64,000 nucleotides of DNA from Thiomicrorhabdus sp. Kp2. GTDB lineage: Bacteria > Pseudomonadota > Gammaproteobacteria > Thiomicrospirales > Thiomicrospiraceae. The stretch is from assembly GCF_000478585.1 (NCBI RefSeq), contig NZ_ARWI01000001.1, forward strand, positions 372,001 to 436,000, read 5' to 3'. Each line of letters opens with the position of its first letter. The first letter of the stretch is position 1. Shown here piece after piece: positions 9,688-19,388 of this stretch. A program made the translations under genes and the position numbers. The notes under the pieces were generated by a model that made no database searches, was not told the origin of the DNA, and worked only from the letters and a program-made list of their open reading frames with translations.

Positions 9688-11604
9688 TTATTGCCCACGC
9701 ATAAATAGACTATCAAGCTGATCCATTGAGAGCTGTACCCATGTTGGACGACCATGATTGCATTGGTCAGACCTTTCAGTTACTTCCATCTCTCTTAAAA
9801 GCGCATTCATTTCTGCAATCGTTAATTGACGATTCGCTCGCACCGAGCCATGACAAGCCATAGTCGATAAAATATGATTGATACGCTCTTCCACTTGTTG
9901 CGTTTGACCTGCAACGGCTAAATCAGCAATCATGTCATTGACCAGGCCTGGTATATCACTTTTCATAAGCAAAACTGGCACAGCGGTCACCTTTAACTGT
10001 TCTGGCCCTAACACCTCCAAAACAAAACCGAGTTTTTCAAACAGCGACTCATACTCCTGCCAAACTGCTATTTGCGACTGCTCAAAGGTTAAAGCCATTG
10101 GCACTAATAAAGGTTGGCTAATTAAACGATCATTTTGCCATTGTTTCTTAAAACGCTCATATACAACACGCTCGTGAGCGGCGTGCATATCCACTAAAAC
10201 CAAGCCATGTTGATTTTCAGATAAAATAAACACACCATGTAACTGAGCCTTAGCAAACCCCAGCATAGGCATATCTGTATCGCCTTCTGCAACATAACCA
10301 CCTATCGGTTCTGCAACACCTAAATCTGCAATACCATTTCCTTGTCTACGCTGCTGAATCACATCGGCTAAATTGGCGTTATAGCTTCCGCCTTGAGTAT
10401 TTTGAAAAGCGTGTGCTACAAACTCTTTTGAACTAGCGTTTTCACTAGGCGCTTGAAAAGACATGGACTCTTGAATAGCCGAATCTTGAGTCGCAAACCT
10501 AGAACGATTTAAATTATATGGCGTGAATGCAGAACCATTAGAACTGTTATACCCCAAACCAACCGAATTTAATGAAGCACCGCTGCCCGTTTCAGAGACC
10601 ACAGGCTTAGCCACCGCCTCTCTAACACTTCTTCTTAAAAAGTCATAAACCCAACGACCATTGGCAAAACGCACTTCGTATTTTGCAGGATGAACATTCA
10701 CATCGACCAAGTCATGCGGCATCTCAATAAAAATCAAATACGCAGGATGACGGCCATGATAAAGCACATCTGCATAAGCCTGTTTAACCGCATATGAAAG
10801 CAATCTATCTCTGACAATACGACCATTAACAAAAATATACTGCATATCGGTTTGACTACGATTAAAAGTAGGCAAACCCACCCAGCCCGACAATTTGATA
10901 TCTTGGGTTTCAAATGCAATCGATAAGGACTGCTCAACAAAAGAAGAACCCATTAATTGAGTTAAGCGTTTTTGCAGAGTTGTTTCATCAGTAACTGCAA
11001 AAACTTGTCTAACCACTTTTTGATTATGCACAAGCTTAAAGCCAACATTAGGACGACTCAACATGACTCTTTTAACGAGCTGGTCAATTTGGGAAAATTC
11101 CGTTTTAGCCGCCCTTAAAAACTTCTTCCGTGCTGGCGTATTGAAAAACAAATCACTGACTGACACGCGTGTTCCAATCGTACCTGCTGAAGGTTGCGCA
11201 TCACTCCAATTGCCCTCGCCTTCAGAATAGAGCTTCCAAGCTGCGGACTCATCTTGATGACGACTGACTATCTCAAACCGTGAAACCGAACTAATACTCG
11301 CTAAAGCTTCACCGCGAAAACCCAAAGTCGCCACACAAGCTAAATCAGTACCGTTTTTTATCTTACTAGTGGCATGTCTGCTCACCGCTAACAAAAGCTC
11401 TTCTTTAGGAATCCCAGAGCCATTATCAACAATAACAATCGATTTTTCACCACCTTCCTCAATCATAATATCAATGTGTGTTGCACCAGAATCCAACGCA
11501 TTTTCGAGCAATTCCTTAACAACAGAAGCAGGCCGTTCAACCACCTCTCCAGCGGCTATTTGGTCGGCAAGATAACTAGGAAGTTGTTCAATAGATTGTC
11601 GCAT
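9688..11604 (-). CDS. mutL: DNA mismatch repair protein MutL
   Basis: The GHKL ATPase N-terminus shows all signature motifs: ELLENALDSGA, DNGSGI and TLGFRGEALASI. The transducer domain follows (about residues 215-330), then a variable Ser/Asn-rich linker (about 340-440) and the C-terminal dimerisation domain ending with MACHGSVRANRQL. I see no DQHA(X)2E(X)4E endonuclease motif (the corresponding stretch reads DMHAAHERVVYE), so nuclease activity is uncertain. It links MutS recognition to downstream repair. An exact palindrome copy encodes Pro-Gly-Leu-Val at 9942. Confidence 0.97.
   Translation of the reverse strand: MRQSIEQLPSYLADQIAAGEVVERPASVVKELLENALDSGATHIDIMIEEGGEKSIVIVDNGSGIPKEELLLAVSRHATSKIKNGTDLACVATLGFRGEALASISSVSRFEIVSRHQDESAAWKLYSEGEGNWSDAQPSAGTIGTRVSVSDLFFNTPARKKFLRAAKTEFSQIDQLVKRVMLSRPNVGFKLVHNQKVVRQVFAVTDETTLQKRLTQLMGSSFVEQSLSIAFETQDIKLSGWVGLPTFNRSQTDMQYIFVNGRIVRDRLLSYAVKQAYADVLYHGRHPAYLIFIEMPHDLVDVNVHPAKYEVRFANGRWVYDFLRRSVREAVAKPVVSETGSGASLNSVGLGYNSSNGSAFTPYNLNRSRFATQDSAIQESMSFQAPSENASSKEFVAHAFQNTQGGSYNANLADVIQQRRQGNGIADLGVAEPIGGYVAEGDTDMPMLGFAKAQLHGVFILSENQHGLVLVDMHAAHERVVYERFKKQWQNDRLISQPLLVPMALTFEQSQIAVWQEYESLFEKLGFVLEVLGPEQLKVTAVPVLLMKSDIPGLVNDMIADLAVAGQTQQVEERINHILSTMACHGSVRANRQLTIAEMNALLREMEVTERSDQCNHGRPTWVQLSMDQLDSLFMRGQ
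9942..9951. repeat. Palindrome core copy, exact (in mutL)
   Basis: ACCAGGCCTGGTA within the coding region, read on the minus strand as Pro-Gly-Leu-Val. Confidence 0.95.
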
Positions 11605-11986
11605 TAAGATAAAAACCTTATGATTGACTCACCACACAGCGAATTAGATACTCGTTAAAGACATCTCTAAACGTATGTAGCCATTTTAAAAATTCGAAAA
11701 ATTATAACACTAAATATAGTGACGATTCTTGACTAAACCCTTTTAAAGTAAGCCTATACCACGAACAAAACAAAGACGTAAATCGACCATTCTTTAAACC
11801 CAAGTCAATATAGCTTGGTTTAATTGCAAAACACTTTACCAGGCCTGGTAACTTAACATCCCAGCCACTTAAAACAAGTTAAGCCATAGAACCCTTATAG
11901 TTAGTCGTTTTTTTATCATGCGAAGAACTGTTAAAATAACACACACTTTCAATCATCCACTCCATTTATGGCAAAAGGTTCAACAC
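11605..11986. other. Divergent intergenic region between mutL and mrp
   Basis: About 380 bases of AT-rich sequence that must hold promoters for both genes. Apart from the complete palindrome at 11836-11851 I see no gene or clear terminator. A longer in-frame extension of mrp to 11918 is possible but lacks a good ribosome site. Confidence 0.6.
11836..11851. repeat. Palindromic repeat, full 16-mer
   Basis: TTACCAGGCCTGGTAA in the mutL/mrp intergenic region. Confidence 0.95.
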
Positions 11987-13111
11987 ATGGGCATACTTAA
12001 CTCCCTTTTCGGCAACGGCATATCAGAAACGTTACAAGAGCAGATTACGCAAAAACTTAAAGCTTGCACCGACCCAATTTCTAAACAAAGCCTGGAGGCA
12101 TTAAAAGCCATTAGTGAACTGCAACTTAAAAAAGGCACTTTAACCCTGAAGATTTCAATGCCTTATCCTTGCAAAAGTCTCTGGCCAAGCATTGAACAAA
12201 GTGTGCAACATGAAATTTTACAGATTGAAGAAATTGAAAAAGTTAACATAAGCTTTGAAACCAAAGTGGTTTCCCATGACGCCCAAAAAGGTGTTTCTCC
12301 ACTTCCAAACATCAAGAACATTATTGCAATCGCGTCGGGTAAAGGCGGTGTGGGTAAATCAACCACCTCTGTCAATCTTGCTCTCGCCCTTCAGCAAGAA
12401 GGGGCAAATGTTGGACTATTAGATGCCGACATCTATGGCCCTAGTATTCCGACCATGTTAAACATCAAAGAAAAACCACAATCTATTGATGGTAAAAGCA
12501 TGCAGCCACTACCTGCTTATGGCCTGCAAGTTATGTCTATTGGTGCACTGATTGAAGAAGACTCACCTATGATTTGGCGTGGTCCAATCGTCACACAAAC
12601 CCTAACGCAACTATTAAAAGAGACCAACTGGGATGATCTTGACTATTTAGTCATTGACCTACCACCAGGCACGGGCGATGTGCAATTGACTCTTTCACAG
12701 CAAATACCCGTTACAGGTGCGGTAATTGTTACCACCCCTCAACAAGTGTCACTTATTGATGCTAAAAAAGGGCTAAAAATGTTTGAAAAGGTAGAAATTC
12801 CCGTATTAGGCATTATTGAAAACATGAGTACACATATTTGCAGCAACTGCGGACATGAAGAAGCGATTTTTGGCGCTCATGGTGGTGAAAATATGGCTAA
12901 AGAGTATAAAGTCGATTTTCTAGGCGCTTTACCATTAGATAAACGAATCAGAGAAGAAGCGGATAACGGTAAACCTACTGTAACGGCAGAACCTTTAAGC
13001 GAAATCGCACAGAAATACCGACACATGGCTCACAAAATTAGCGCACAAATCGGCATTCAAAAGCGTAACTACGCCAATGTATTTCCAAACATTGTCATTC
13101 AAAACACATAA
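11987..13111 (+). CDS. apbC: Mrp/ApbC-type iron-sulfur cluster carrier ATPase
   Basis: This 374-residue MinD-like ATPase has the deviant Walker A ASGKGGVGKST (about residues 114-124), the DADIYGPSIP switch and an ICSNCG CxxC pair near the C-terminus, all hallmarks of Mrp/NBP35. The N-terminal region is a MIP18-like domain. It carries and transfers Fe-S clusters. I chose the ATG at 11987 because AAAAGG lies at the right distance and MGILNSLFG is a natural N-terminus; an upstream ATG at 11918 would add 23 residues. mrp next to metG is also seen in E. coli, though there the two genes diverge. Confidence 0.93.
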   Translation: MGILNSLFGNGISETLQEQITQKLKACTDPISKQSLEALKAISELQLKKGTLTLKISMPYPCKSLWPSIEQSVQHEILQIEEIEKVNISFETKVVSHDAQKGVSPLPNIKNIIAIASGKGGVGKSTTSVNLALALQQEGANVGLLDADIYGPSIPTMLNIKEKPQSIDGKSMQPLPAYGLQVMSIGALIEEDSPMIWRGPIVTQTLTQLLKETNWDDLDYLVIDLPPGTGDVQLTLSQQIPVTGAVIVTTPQQVSLIDAKKGLKMFEKVEIPVLGIIENMSTHICSNCGHEEAIFGAHGGENMAKEYKVDFLGALPLDKRIREEADNGKPTVTAEPLSEIAQKYRHMAHKISAQIGIQKRNYANVFPNIVIQNT

Positions 13112-13157
13112 AGCACAAATTTTGCGATTTAAATAAAAAAATAAAACTTAAAAGGCG

Positions 13158-13460
13158 TTAGCTAAAATCAAATAACTGGTTAAATTGGGCTATTTCTAAT
13201 ATTTTCAAAGCTGTTCCGCTAACATTGGTTAGCAGAACGCGCTTTTTATCCCCTTGAACCTGCTCCCTCAACAATAACAACATCCCTAATGCCGAGCTGT
13301 CCATATACTGTGTTTCGGAAAAATCAATTTCATAACGATTATCATCCGACTTAAACTTTTCGCAAATCGACTTAAACTCTTCATACTGACTGACATCAAA
13401 ACTACAAGGCAACACCATAATAATCAAGTTATCTTTTTGTTTAGTAACAATATTTTTCAT
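13158..13460 (-). CDS. STAS-domain anti-sigma factor antagonist-like protein
   Basis: This 100-residue protein is a single STAS domain. The phosphorylation loop QYMDSSALGMLL places a candidate phospho-Ser at 55/56, as in SpoIIAA/RsbV. Such proteins are phosphorylated by an anti-sigma kinase and dephosphorylated by a PP2C/SpoIIE phosphatase. Neither is adjacent; the only SpoIIE-type phosphatase in the window is about 12 kb away at 24874-26034. Pairing the two is an inference. Confidence 0.85.
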   Translation of the reverse strand: MKNIVTKQKDNLIIMVLPCSFDVSQYEEFKSICEKFKSDDNRYEIDFSETQYMDSSALGMLLLLREQVQGDKKRVLLTNVSGTALKILEIAQFNQLFDFS

Positions 13461-13773
13461 TTCATATCTTCTTGCACATTAATCAAACTATTTTTGCGAT
13501 GAAACCAAGCATAACCGAGACCACGATTTAAAAATAGTAGCCAAATTACTAAGTCGATTTTATTTCCTGGTAACACAATAAATCACCAGCCATTTAATAA
13601 AAAGTATCCATACAAAATCAACAAAAAACTCTATAATATCGAGCTAATTTTATAATTTACTTATTTTGATTCTAACGCACTGTACGTTTTTTTGATAAAG
13701 CCATGCAAAACGCATGTTTGTGCTTTTCTAAAATCAGCGATATAACAAACAAATGAACTGGAAAAAAACACCG
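13461..13773. other. Intergenic region before metG
   Basis: About 310 bases of AT-rich sequence with no gene. TTTCCTGGTAAC near 13562 resembles half of the window's palindrome. No terminator or riboswitch was recognised. Confidence 0.5.
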
Positions 13774-15873
13774 ATGTCAGATTCTTTAACGACCCCAAGA
13801 AAAATATTAATCACAAGTGCACTACCTTACGCAAATGGTCCAATCCATTTAGGGCATCTTGTTGAATATATTCAAACGGACATCTGGTCACGTTTCCAAA
13901 AAATGCGTGGAAATGAGTGTACTTATGTATGTGCCGACGATGCACACGGCACACCGATTATGCTTAGAGCACAAGCAGAAGGCATTACCCCTGAAGAGCT
14001 CATTGCCAAATCTTCTGAAGAACACCAAGCGGATTTTGCTGGGTTTAATATCGCCTTTGACCATTATCACAGTACTAACTCACCTGAAAACAAAGAGTTT
14101 GCCGAATACATTTATAACCAATTAAATGCCAAAGGTTATATCTCTCGCAAAACCATCACACAGTCTTACGACCCTGAAAAAGAGATGTTTTTGCCAGACC
14201 GTTTTGTAAAAGGCACCTGCCCAAAGTGTAAAGCCGAAGACCAATACGGTGATAACTGTGAAGTGTGTGGTGCGACTTACAGCCCAACCGATTTAATTAA
14301 TCCAAAATCAGCCGTTTCGGGTGCCACACCAATAGAAAAAGAGACCGACCACCTCTTTTTTGAACTGGGGCAGTTTGAAGAAATGCTTAAAGAGTGGACG
14401 CATGCTGGGCATCTGCAAACTCAAATTGCCAATAAACTAGACGAGTGGTTAGAAACAGGTTTACGCGGTTGGGATATCTCACGTGATGCACCCTACTTTG
14501 GTTTTGAAATCCCAGGTGAAACCAATAAATTTTTCTATGTTTGGCTAGATGCGCCTATTGGCTATATGTCGAGCTTTAAGGCCTATTGTGATAAATCTGG
14601 CTTAAATTTTGATGAGTACTGGAAACAAGATTCAAAAGCAGAGCTTTACCACTTTATTGGTAAAGACATCATTAACTTCCACGCCCTATTTTGGCCTGCG
14701 ATGTTATCGGGTGCTGGCTTTAGAACCCCAAATGCCGTTTTTGCTCATGGCTTCTTAACGGTTGATGGCCAAAAGATGTCTAAATCTCGTGGCACGTTCA
14801 TTATGGCTAAAACGTATTTAGAGCATTTAAATCCAGAATATCTTCGTTATTACTATGCCGCTAAACTCAGTGGTCGTATTGATGATATTGATCTTAACCT
14901 AGAAGACTTTGCCCAACGAGTAAACTCTGACTTAGTGGGTAAAGTGGTTAATATTGCCAGCCGTTGTGCAGGCTTTGTGGTCAAGAAATTTGACGGCAAA
15001 TTAGCCACGGCATGGTCCACAGAAGCAAATGTTTTATATCAATCTTTTGCAGAAAAATCTGAAGAGATTGCCGATTTGTATGAGCAACGTGAATACGGTC
15101 ATGCTATGCGTGAAATCATGGCGTTAGCCGATAAAGCGAATGAATACATCGCTGAAACCGCACCTTGGGTATTAGCCAAAGAGGAAGGTAAAGAAGCTGA
15201 ACTACATGAATCAGTAAGTGTTGGCATTAACCTTTTCCGTGTGTTAATGAGTTATTTAGCGCCTGTTATTCCTGAAACGGCTGACAAAGCTAAAGCCTTT
15301 TTAAACCTTGAAACGTGGAACTGGAACGATGTTAAAACACCTTTAATGGGGCATGAGATTACCAAGTTTAAGGCCTTATTAACGCGTTTAGAAATGCCCG
15401 CTATTGAAAAAATGATTGAAGCGTCTGCTGAGTCTTTAACCAACAGCTCTTCTGTTCCCGATGGTAAAAAAGGGGATAAAAAAGGCGATAATAAAGCCAA
15501 ACAGCCTGCTGAATCTAAGGCAGAAGCGGTGATTGAACCGATTGCAGAACAAATCACCATTGACGACTTTGCTAAAATTGATTTACGCATTGCCAAAATC
15601 GTCAATGCAGAAGCCGTGCCAGAGGCAAAAAAACTCTTAAAGCTGACGTTAGATATTGGCTCTGAACAGCGTCAAGTCTTTGCGGGTATTAAGTCGGCTT
15701 ACGAACCAGAAGATTTAATTGGCAAGTTAACTGTTATGGTGGCCAACCTTGCACCACGTCAAATGCGTTTTGGTCTTTCGGAAGGCATGGTATTAGCCGC
15801 TGGGCCAGGTGGCAGTGATCTGTTTGTACTTTCTCCAGATGAAGGCGCACAACCAGGCATGAGAGTTAAATAA
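13774..15873 (+). CDS. metG: Methionyl-tRNA synthetase
   Basis: A class I synthetase: the HIGH box is PIHLGH, a Cys4 zinc knuckle follows (CPKC...CEVC), and the KMSKS loop is QKMSKSRG. After the anticodon-binding domain there is a Lys/Ala-rich linker ([17 protein letters not shown]) and a C-terminal tRNA-binding OB fold (about the last 110 residues, [15 protein letters not shown]), as in long dimeric MetRS. I prefer the ATG at 13774 ([14 protein letters not shown]); an upstream ATG at 13753 adds seven residues and cannot be excluded. Confidence 0.97.
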   Translation: MSDSLTTPRKILITSALPYANGPIHLGHLVEYIQTDIWSRFQKMRGNECTYVCADDAHGTPIMLRAQAEGITPEELIAKSSEEHQADFAGFNIAFDHYHSTNSPENKEFAEYIYNQLNAKGYISRKTITQSYDPEKEMFLPDRFVKGTCPKCKAEDQYGDNCEVCGATYSPTDLINPKSAVSGATPIEKETDHLFFELGQFEEMLKEWTHAGHLQTQIANKLDEWLETGLRGWDISRDAPYFGFEIPGETNKFFYVWLDAPIGYMSSFKAYCDKSGLNFDEYWKQDSKAELYHFIGKDIINFHALFWPAMLSGAGFRTPNAVFAHGFLTVDGQKMSKSRGTFIMAKTYLEHLNPEYLRYYYAAKLSGRIDDIDLNLEDFAQRVNSDLVGKVVNIASRCAGFVVKKFDGKLATAWSTEANVLYQSFAEKSEEIADLYEQREYGHAMREIMALADKANEYIAETAPWVLAKEEGKEAELHESVSVGINLFRVLMSYLAPVIPETADKAKAFLNLETWNWNDVKTPLMGHEITKFKALLTRLEMPAIEKMIEASAESLTNSSSVPDGKKGDKKGDNKAKQPAESKAEAVIEPIAEQITIDDFAKIDLRIAKIVNAEAVPEAKKLLKLTLDIGSEQRQVFAGIKSAYEPEDLIGKLTVMVANLAPRQMRFGLSEGMVLAAGPGGSDLFVLSPDEGAQPGMRVK

Positions 15874-15881
15874 AGACGGTT

Positions 15882-15897
15882 TTACCAGGCCTGGTAA
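15882..15897. repeat. Palindromic repeat, full 16-mer, between metG and rnfA
   Basis: TTACCAGGCCTGGTAA nine bases after the metG stop, followed closely by a second unrelated palindrome. Confidence 0.95.
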
Positions 15898-15905
15898 ATT
15901 ACTAG

Positions 15906-15923
15906 AGAGCTTTGCAAAGCTCT
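15906..15923. promoter_or_regulatory. 18-bp perfect palindrome just upstream of the rnfA ribosome site
   Basis: AGAGCTTTGCAAAGCTCT can form a 7-bp hairpin with a TGCA loop in the rnf leader or act as an operator for a dimeric repressor. It ends four bases before the AAGGA that serves rnfA. Its function is inferred from position only. Confidence 0.5.
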
Positions 15924-15938
15924 AGACAAGGAAAACGA

Positions 15939-16514
15939 ATGCAAGAATATGTCCTCATTCTAATTAGCACGGTTTTAGTCAACAACTTTGTTTTAGTGAA
16001 GTTTTTAGGCTTATGCCCGTTTATGGGTGTCTCTAAAAAGACCGATGCGGCGTTAGGAATGGGATTAGCCACCACATTTGTATTAACCCTTAGCTCCGTT
16101 TTGAGTTACATTATTTTTACCTATTTACTTCAACCTTTTGGTTTGGAGTATTTACAGACTATCGCTTTTATTCTCGCCATTGCCGCTGTGGTTGGTTTTA
16201 CCGAGATGGCGATTCACAAAACCAGCCCCGCACTTTATCAAGTGTTAGGTATCTATCTACCATTGATTACCACCAACTGTGCGGTATTAGGTGTTGCTCT
16301 ATTAAATGTGGGCGAAAATAATGACTTTATCGCCTCTGCCGTTTACGGCTTTGGTGCCGCCGTTGGTTTCACGTTAGTAATGGTGCTATTTGCCTCCATT
16401 CGTGAGCGTGTTGATGTTGCCGATGTACCAGGCCCTTTTAAAGGTGCGCCCATTGCCTTAATTACCGCTGGCTTAATGTCGATGGCCTTTATGGGCTTTG
16501 GCGGATTGGTATAA
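15939..16514 (+). CDS. rnfA: Electron transport complex subunit RnfA/RsxA
   Basis: This 191-residue integral membrane protein has six predicted helices ([20 protein letters not shown] is the first) and belongs to the RnfA/NqrE family. Rnf couples electron transfer between ferredoxin and NAD to ion movement, and in E. coli (Rsx) resets SoxR. The start at 15939 has AAGGA upstream and gives the usual MQEYVL N-terminus. It is the first gene of a complete rnfABCDGE operon. Confidence 0.96.
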   Translation: MQEYVLILISTVLVNNFVLVKFLGLCPFMGVSKKTDAALGMGLATTFVLTLSSVLSYIIFTYLLQPFGLEYLQTIAFILAIAAVVGFTEMAIHKTSPALYQVLGIYLPLITTNCAVLGVALLNVGENNDFIASAVYGFGAAVGFTLVMVLFASIRERVDVADVPGPFKGAPIALITAGLMSMAFMGFGGLV

Positions 16515-16524
16515 AGGACATTTA

Positions 16525-17085
16525 ATGTTAGAAGCCATTTTCATCTTTTTAGGTCTAGCCATTCTATTTGGCTTATTGCTCGGCTATGCGTCCGTTAAAT
16601 TTAAAGTTGAAGGCAACCCCGTTGCTGAACAGGTTGATAAAATCCTTCCACAAACCCAATGCGGTCAATGTGGTTTTCCAGGTTGCAAACCCTATGCTGA
16701 GGCCTTAGCTAAAGGTGAAACCGAGGTAAATCTCTGTATTCCTGGTGGCCATGAGGTAATGATTCAAATCTCTGAAATCACAGGGTTAGAACCCAAAGAG
16801 ATGGAGGCCGAAGAAGAGGCAGACAAACCTAAAGAAGTGGCAAAAATCAATGAAGACCTTTGCATAGGTTGTGTTTTATGCATTAAAGAGTGCCCTGTTG
16901 ATGCAATATTAGGTGCGACCAAACTAATGCACACTGTGATTGAAAAAGAGTGTACGGGCTGCGAGAAATGTGTACCAGTTTGCCCCGTTGACTGTATTGA
17001 TATGGTTCCAGAACCGATTTCTACCCGTAACTGGAAATGGCCTGAACCTCAACCCAACACAAATCAATCTGAGGGTGAAAAGTAA
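16525..17085 (+). CDS. rnfB: Electron transport complex subunit RnfB/RsxB
   Basis: A membrane anchor (about residues 4-24) is followed by the CGQCGFPGC iron-sulfur motif and two 4Fe-4S ferredoxin motifs ([12 protein letters not shown] and [12 protein letters not shown]), the RnfB layout that accepts electrons from soluble ferredoxin. The ATG at 16525 follows AAAGGA and begins [10 protein letters not shown]. Length is about 186. The next gene overlaps its stop. Confidence 0.96.
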   Translation: MLEAIFIFLGLAILFGLLLGYASVKFKVEGNPVAEQVDKILPQTQCGQCGFPGCKPYAEALAKGETEVNLCIPGGHEVMIQISEITGLEPKEMEAEEEADKPKEVAKINEDLCIGCVLCIKECPVDAILGATKLMHTVIEKECTGCEKCVPVCPVDCIDMVPEPISTRNWKWPEPQPNTNQSEGEK

Positions 17086-19388
17086 TGTCTATTTTTGCTC
17101 AAATTATTCAGGTTATTGCCCCGATTTATCCGCAAGCGAAACGTTGGTTACACTCTTTTAATGGTGGCGTTTTTCCAGCATACAATAAAGAACTCTCCTC
17201 CCGCCAACCTATTAGAGAAATGATTATTCCAGATCGTTTAATCATGCCTCTGCAACAACAGGTTGGGCTTCCTGCTGAACTGCTCGTCAAAGTTGGCGAT
17301 AAAGTCAAAAAGAATCAACTCATCGCTCGCTCGTCTAAGGATGCAACTAAGGCATTGGTTGTGCCGATTCACGCCCCAACTTCAGGCGTTATTACCGCAA
17401 TCGAAAACGTCACACTTCCACATCCTTCAGGACTGGAAGATATTGCAATTGTTATTCAACCCGACCAACTTGATACCACCATCGAGAATGCTCTTAAAGT
17501 CTCTGGAAAACATCCTGATTCACCACAACAACTTAAAGATATTCTATTAAATGCTGGGATTATTGGTATGGGCGGTGCTGGCTTTCCAACCTATGCCAAA
17601 GTCCCAGCCGAAAAGGGTAAAATTCATACTCTAATGATAAATGGGGCAGAGTGTGAACCCTTTATCACCTGTGATGATCTGCTTATGCAAACCGAGGCTG
17701 AATCGATTATTCAAGGGGCGTTAATTACCGCCAACGCACTAGGTTCTACTAAAATACTTTGCGGTATTGAAAGCAATAAACCGAGTGCCATCAAAGCGAT
17801 GCAAGCCGCTGCAAAAAATACCCTTGTAGAAATTATTGAAGTGCAAAGTGTTTACCCAATGGGTGGACAAAAACAGCTTACCCAAGAGCTTACAGGGATA
17901 GAGATGCCTCACAAAGCACATGCTGTCGATATTGGCATGTTGATGATGAATGTAGCCACCTTCTCGGCTATATACAAAGCGGTAACATTTGGAGAGCCTT
18001 TAACCTCCCGTTTAGTGAGTGTAACAGGTTTAGGTTTAAACCAACCTTTCAATATCCGAGCTTTAATTGGCACCCCTTTTGAAGAGTTAGCTAAGGCCGC
18101 CGAACCCAAGTCTGCACTTAATTACCCCTTAGTGATGGGTGGGCCAATGATGGGCTTTGCAGTTAAATCCAATAATGTTCCTGTACTGAAAACCACCAAC
18201 TGTATTTTGGCCAATCCACCAGAACCCACTGAAATGCAAATGCCTTGTATTCGTTGCGGTGAATGTATGGATGCCTGCCCTATCAATCTTCTGCCACAGC
18301 AGATGTATTGGCACAGTCAAGCGCATGAATTTGATAAGGTTGAGAAACTCAATGTATTTGATTGCATTGAGTGTGGCTGTTGCAGCTATGTTTGCCCAAG
18401 TCATATTCCGTTGGTTCAGTATTATAGAAATGCCAAATCAGAAATTAAAGAGATTCATGCTGAAGAAAAAGCGGTTGAACTCGCCAAACAGCGTCACGAA
18501 TTTAAACTCGCCCGTATTGAGCGTGAAAAGCAAGAACGTGAAGCACGCTTAAAAGCCAAAAAAGAAGCGGTTAAAAACCAAGCTCAAACAGACGCTAAAC
18601 CGACGGATGATAAACCAGTCAGCAAACCTAAAGCTTCTGCCGCTGCCGCTGCAGCAGCGGCTAAAGCAGCGGCTGCCAAACGTGCCACAGCCAAAAACAA
18701 TTCTGCACAATCATCGAGAGATGAAGAGAATATTCCACCCGCACGCAGAAAAGCGATTGAAGCGGCCAAACTCGCAGCCGAAAAAGCGGATGGCGCTAAA
18801 AACCCTAAAGATGCCGCCAAAAATTCCGCTATGGCCGCCGCTAAAAAACGCGCCCAAGACAAAGCCAGTGCAAAAGCTGCAACTAAAGCGACTGCTACTG
18901 AAAACACCTCAGAAACAGTAGAATCGAGCAGTAACACCTCTGATAACAGCGCAAACCATAATGAAGCTAAAAAAGCCGCAAAGGCTGCCGCAATGGCGGC
19001 TGCTAAAAAACGTGCTCTAGCCAAAAAAGAGCAAGCTACCGCACACCCCGAAACCACCTCAATCGAAAAGCCAAATACACTCGAAAGCGATGAGCAGGCC
19101 ATCGATTTAACAGAAGCCACACAAGAAACCGCTGCTTCCAAAAAAGAATTGGCTCGTAAAGCGGCTATGCAAGCCGCACGTGCAGCGGCTAAAAAACGTG
19201 CTCGTTCAACAAAAGAGAAGAGCTCAGACGCGGTTCAAACTGCAACCGAAGAAGGCGCAACCAAAGAAGCCACCGCAGAAGATAAAAAACGTCAAGCGAT
19301 GGCTCTTGCTAAAAAGAGAGCCGCTGAACGTGCCGCAAAAAAACAGGCTGAAAAACTCAACCAAAAAAACTCTGAGGAGCATAAATAA
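17085..19388 (+). CDS. rnfC: Electron transport complex subunit RnfC/RsxC with a long Ala/Lys tail
   Basis: The N-terminal part (about 460 residues) has the RnfC barrel-sandwich region, a GMGGAGFPTYAK NADH/FMN-binding stretch and two 4Fe-4S motifs (CIRCGECMDACP near 388 and CIECGCCSYVCP near 427). A tail of about 300 residues follows, rich in Ala, Lys and Arg with repeated MAAAKKRA-like units. Such tails occur in gammaproteobacterial RsxC, and this one is long (767 residues in all). RnfC is the peripheral NADH-side subunit. It overlaps rnfB. Confidence 0.95.
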   Translation: MSIFAQIIQVIAPIYPQAKRWLHSFNGGVFPAYNKELSSRQPIREMIIPDRLIMPLQQQVGLPAELLVKVGDKVKKNQLIARSSKDATKALVVPIHAPTSGVITAIENVTLPHPSGLEDIAIVIQPDQLDTTIENALKVSGKHPDSPQQLKDILLNAGIIGMGGAGFPTYAKVPAEKGKIHTLMINGAECEPFITCDDLLMQTEAESIIQGALITANALGSTKILCGIESNKPSAIKAMQAAAKNTLVEIIEVQSVYPMGGQKQLTQELTGIEMPHKAHAVDIGMLMMNVATFSAIYKAVTFGEPLTSRLVSVTGLGLNQPFNIRALIGTPFEELAKAAEPKSALNYPLVMGGPMMGFAVKSNNVPVLKTTNCILANPPEPTEMQMPCIRCGECMDACPINLLPQQMYWHSQAHEFDKVEKLNVFDCIECGCCSYVCPSHIPLVQYYRNAKSEIKEIHAEEKAVELAKQRHEFKLARIEREKQEREARLKAKKEAVKNQAQTDAKPTDDKPVSKPKASAAAAAAAAKAAAAKRATAKNNSAQSSRDEENIPPARRKAIEAAKLAAEKADGAKNPKDAAKNSAMAAAKKRAQDKASAKAATKATATENTSETVESSSNTSDNSANHNEAKKAAKAAAMAAAKKRALAKKEQATAHPETTSIEKPNTLESDEQAIDLTEATQETAASKKELARKAAMQAARAAAKKRARSTKEKSSDAVQTATEEGATKEATAEDKKRQAMALAKKRAAERAAKKQAEKLNQKNSEEHK

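Noticed and set aside
18584-19141. Long minus-strand open frame (185 codons) opposite the end of rnfC
   Set aside because: It is Ala/Leu/Ser-rich because it is the complement of the GC-rich Ala/Lys repeats of rnfC; no ribosome site or family resemblance.
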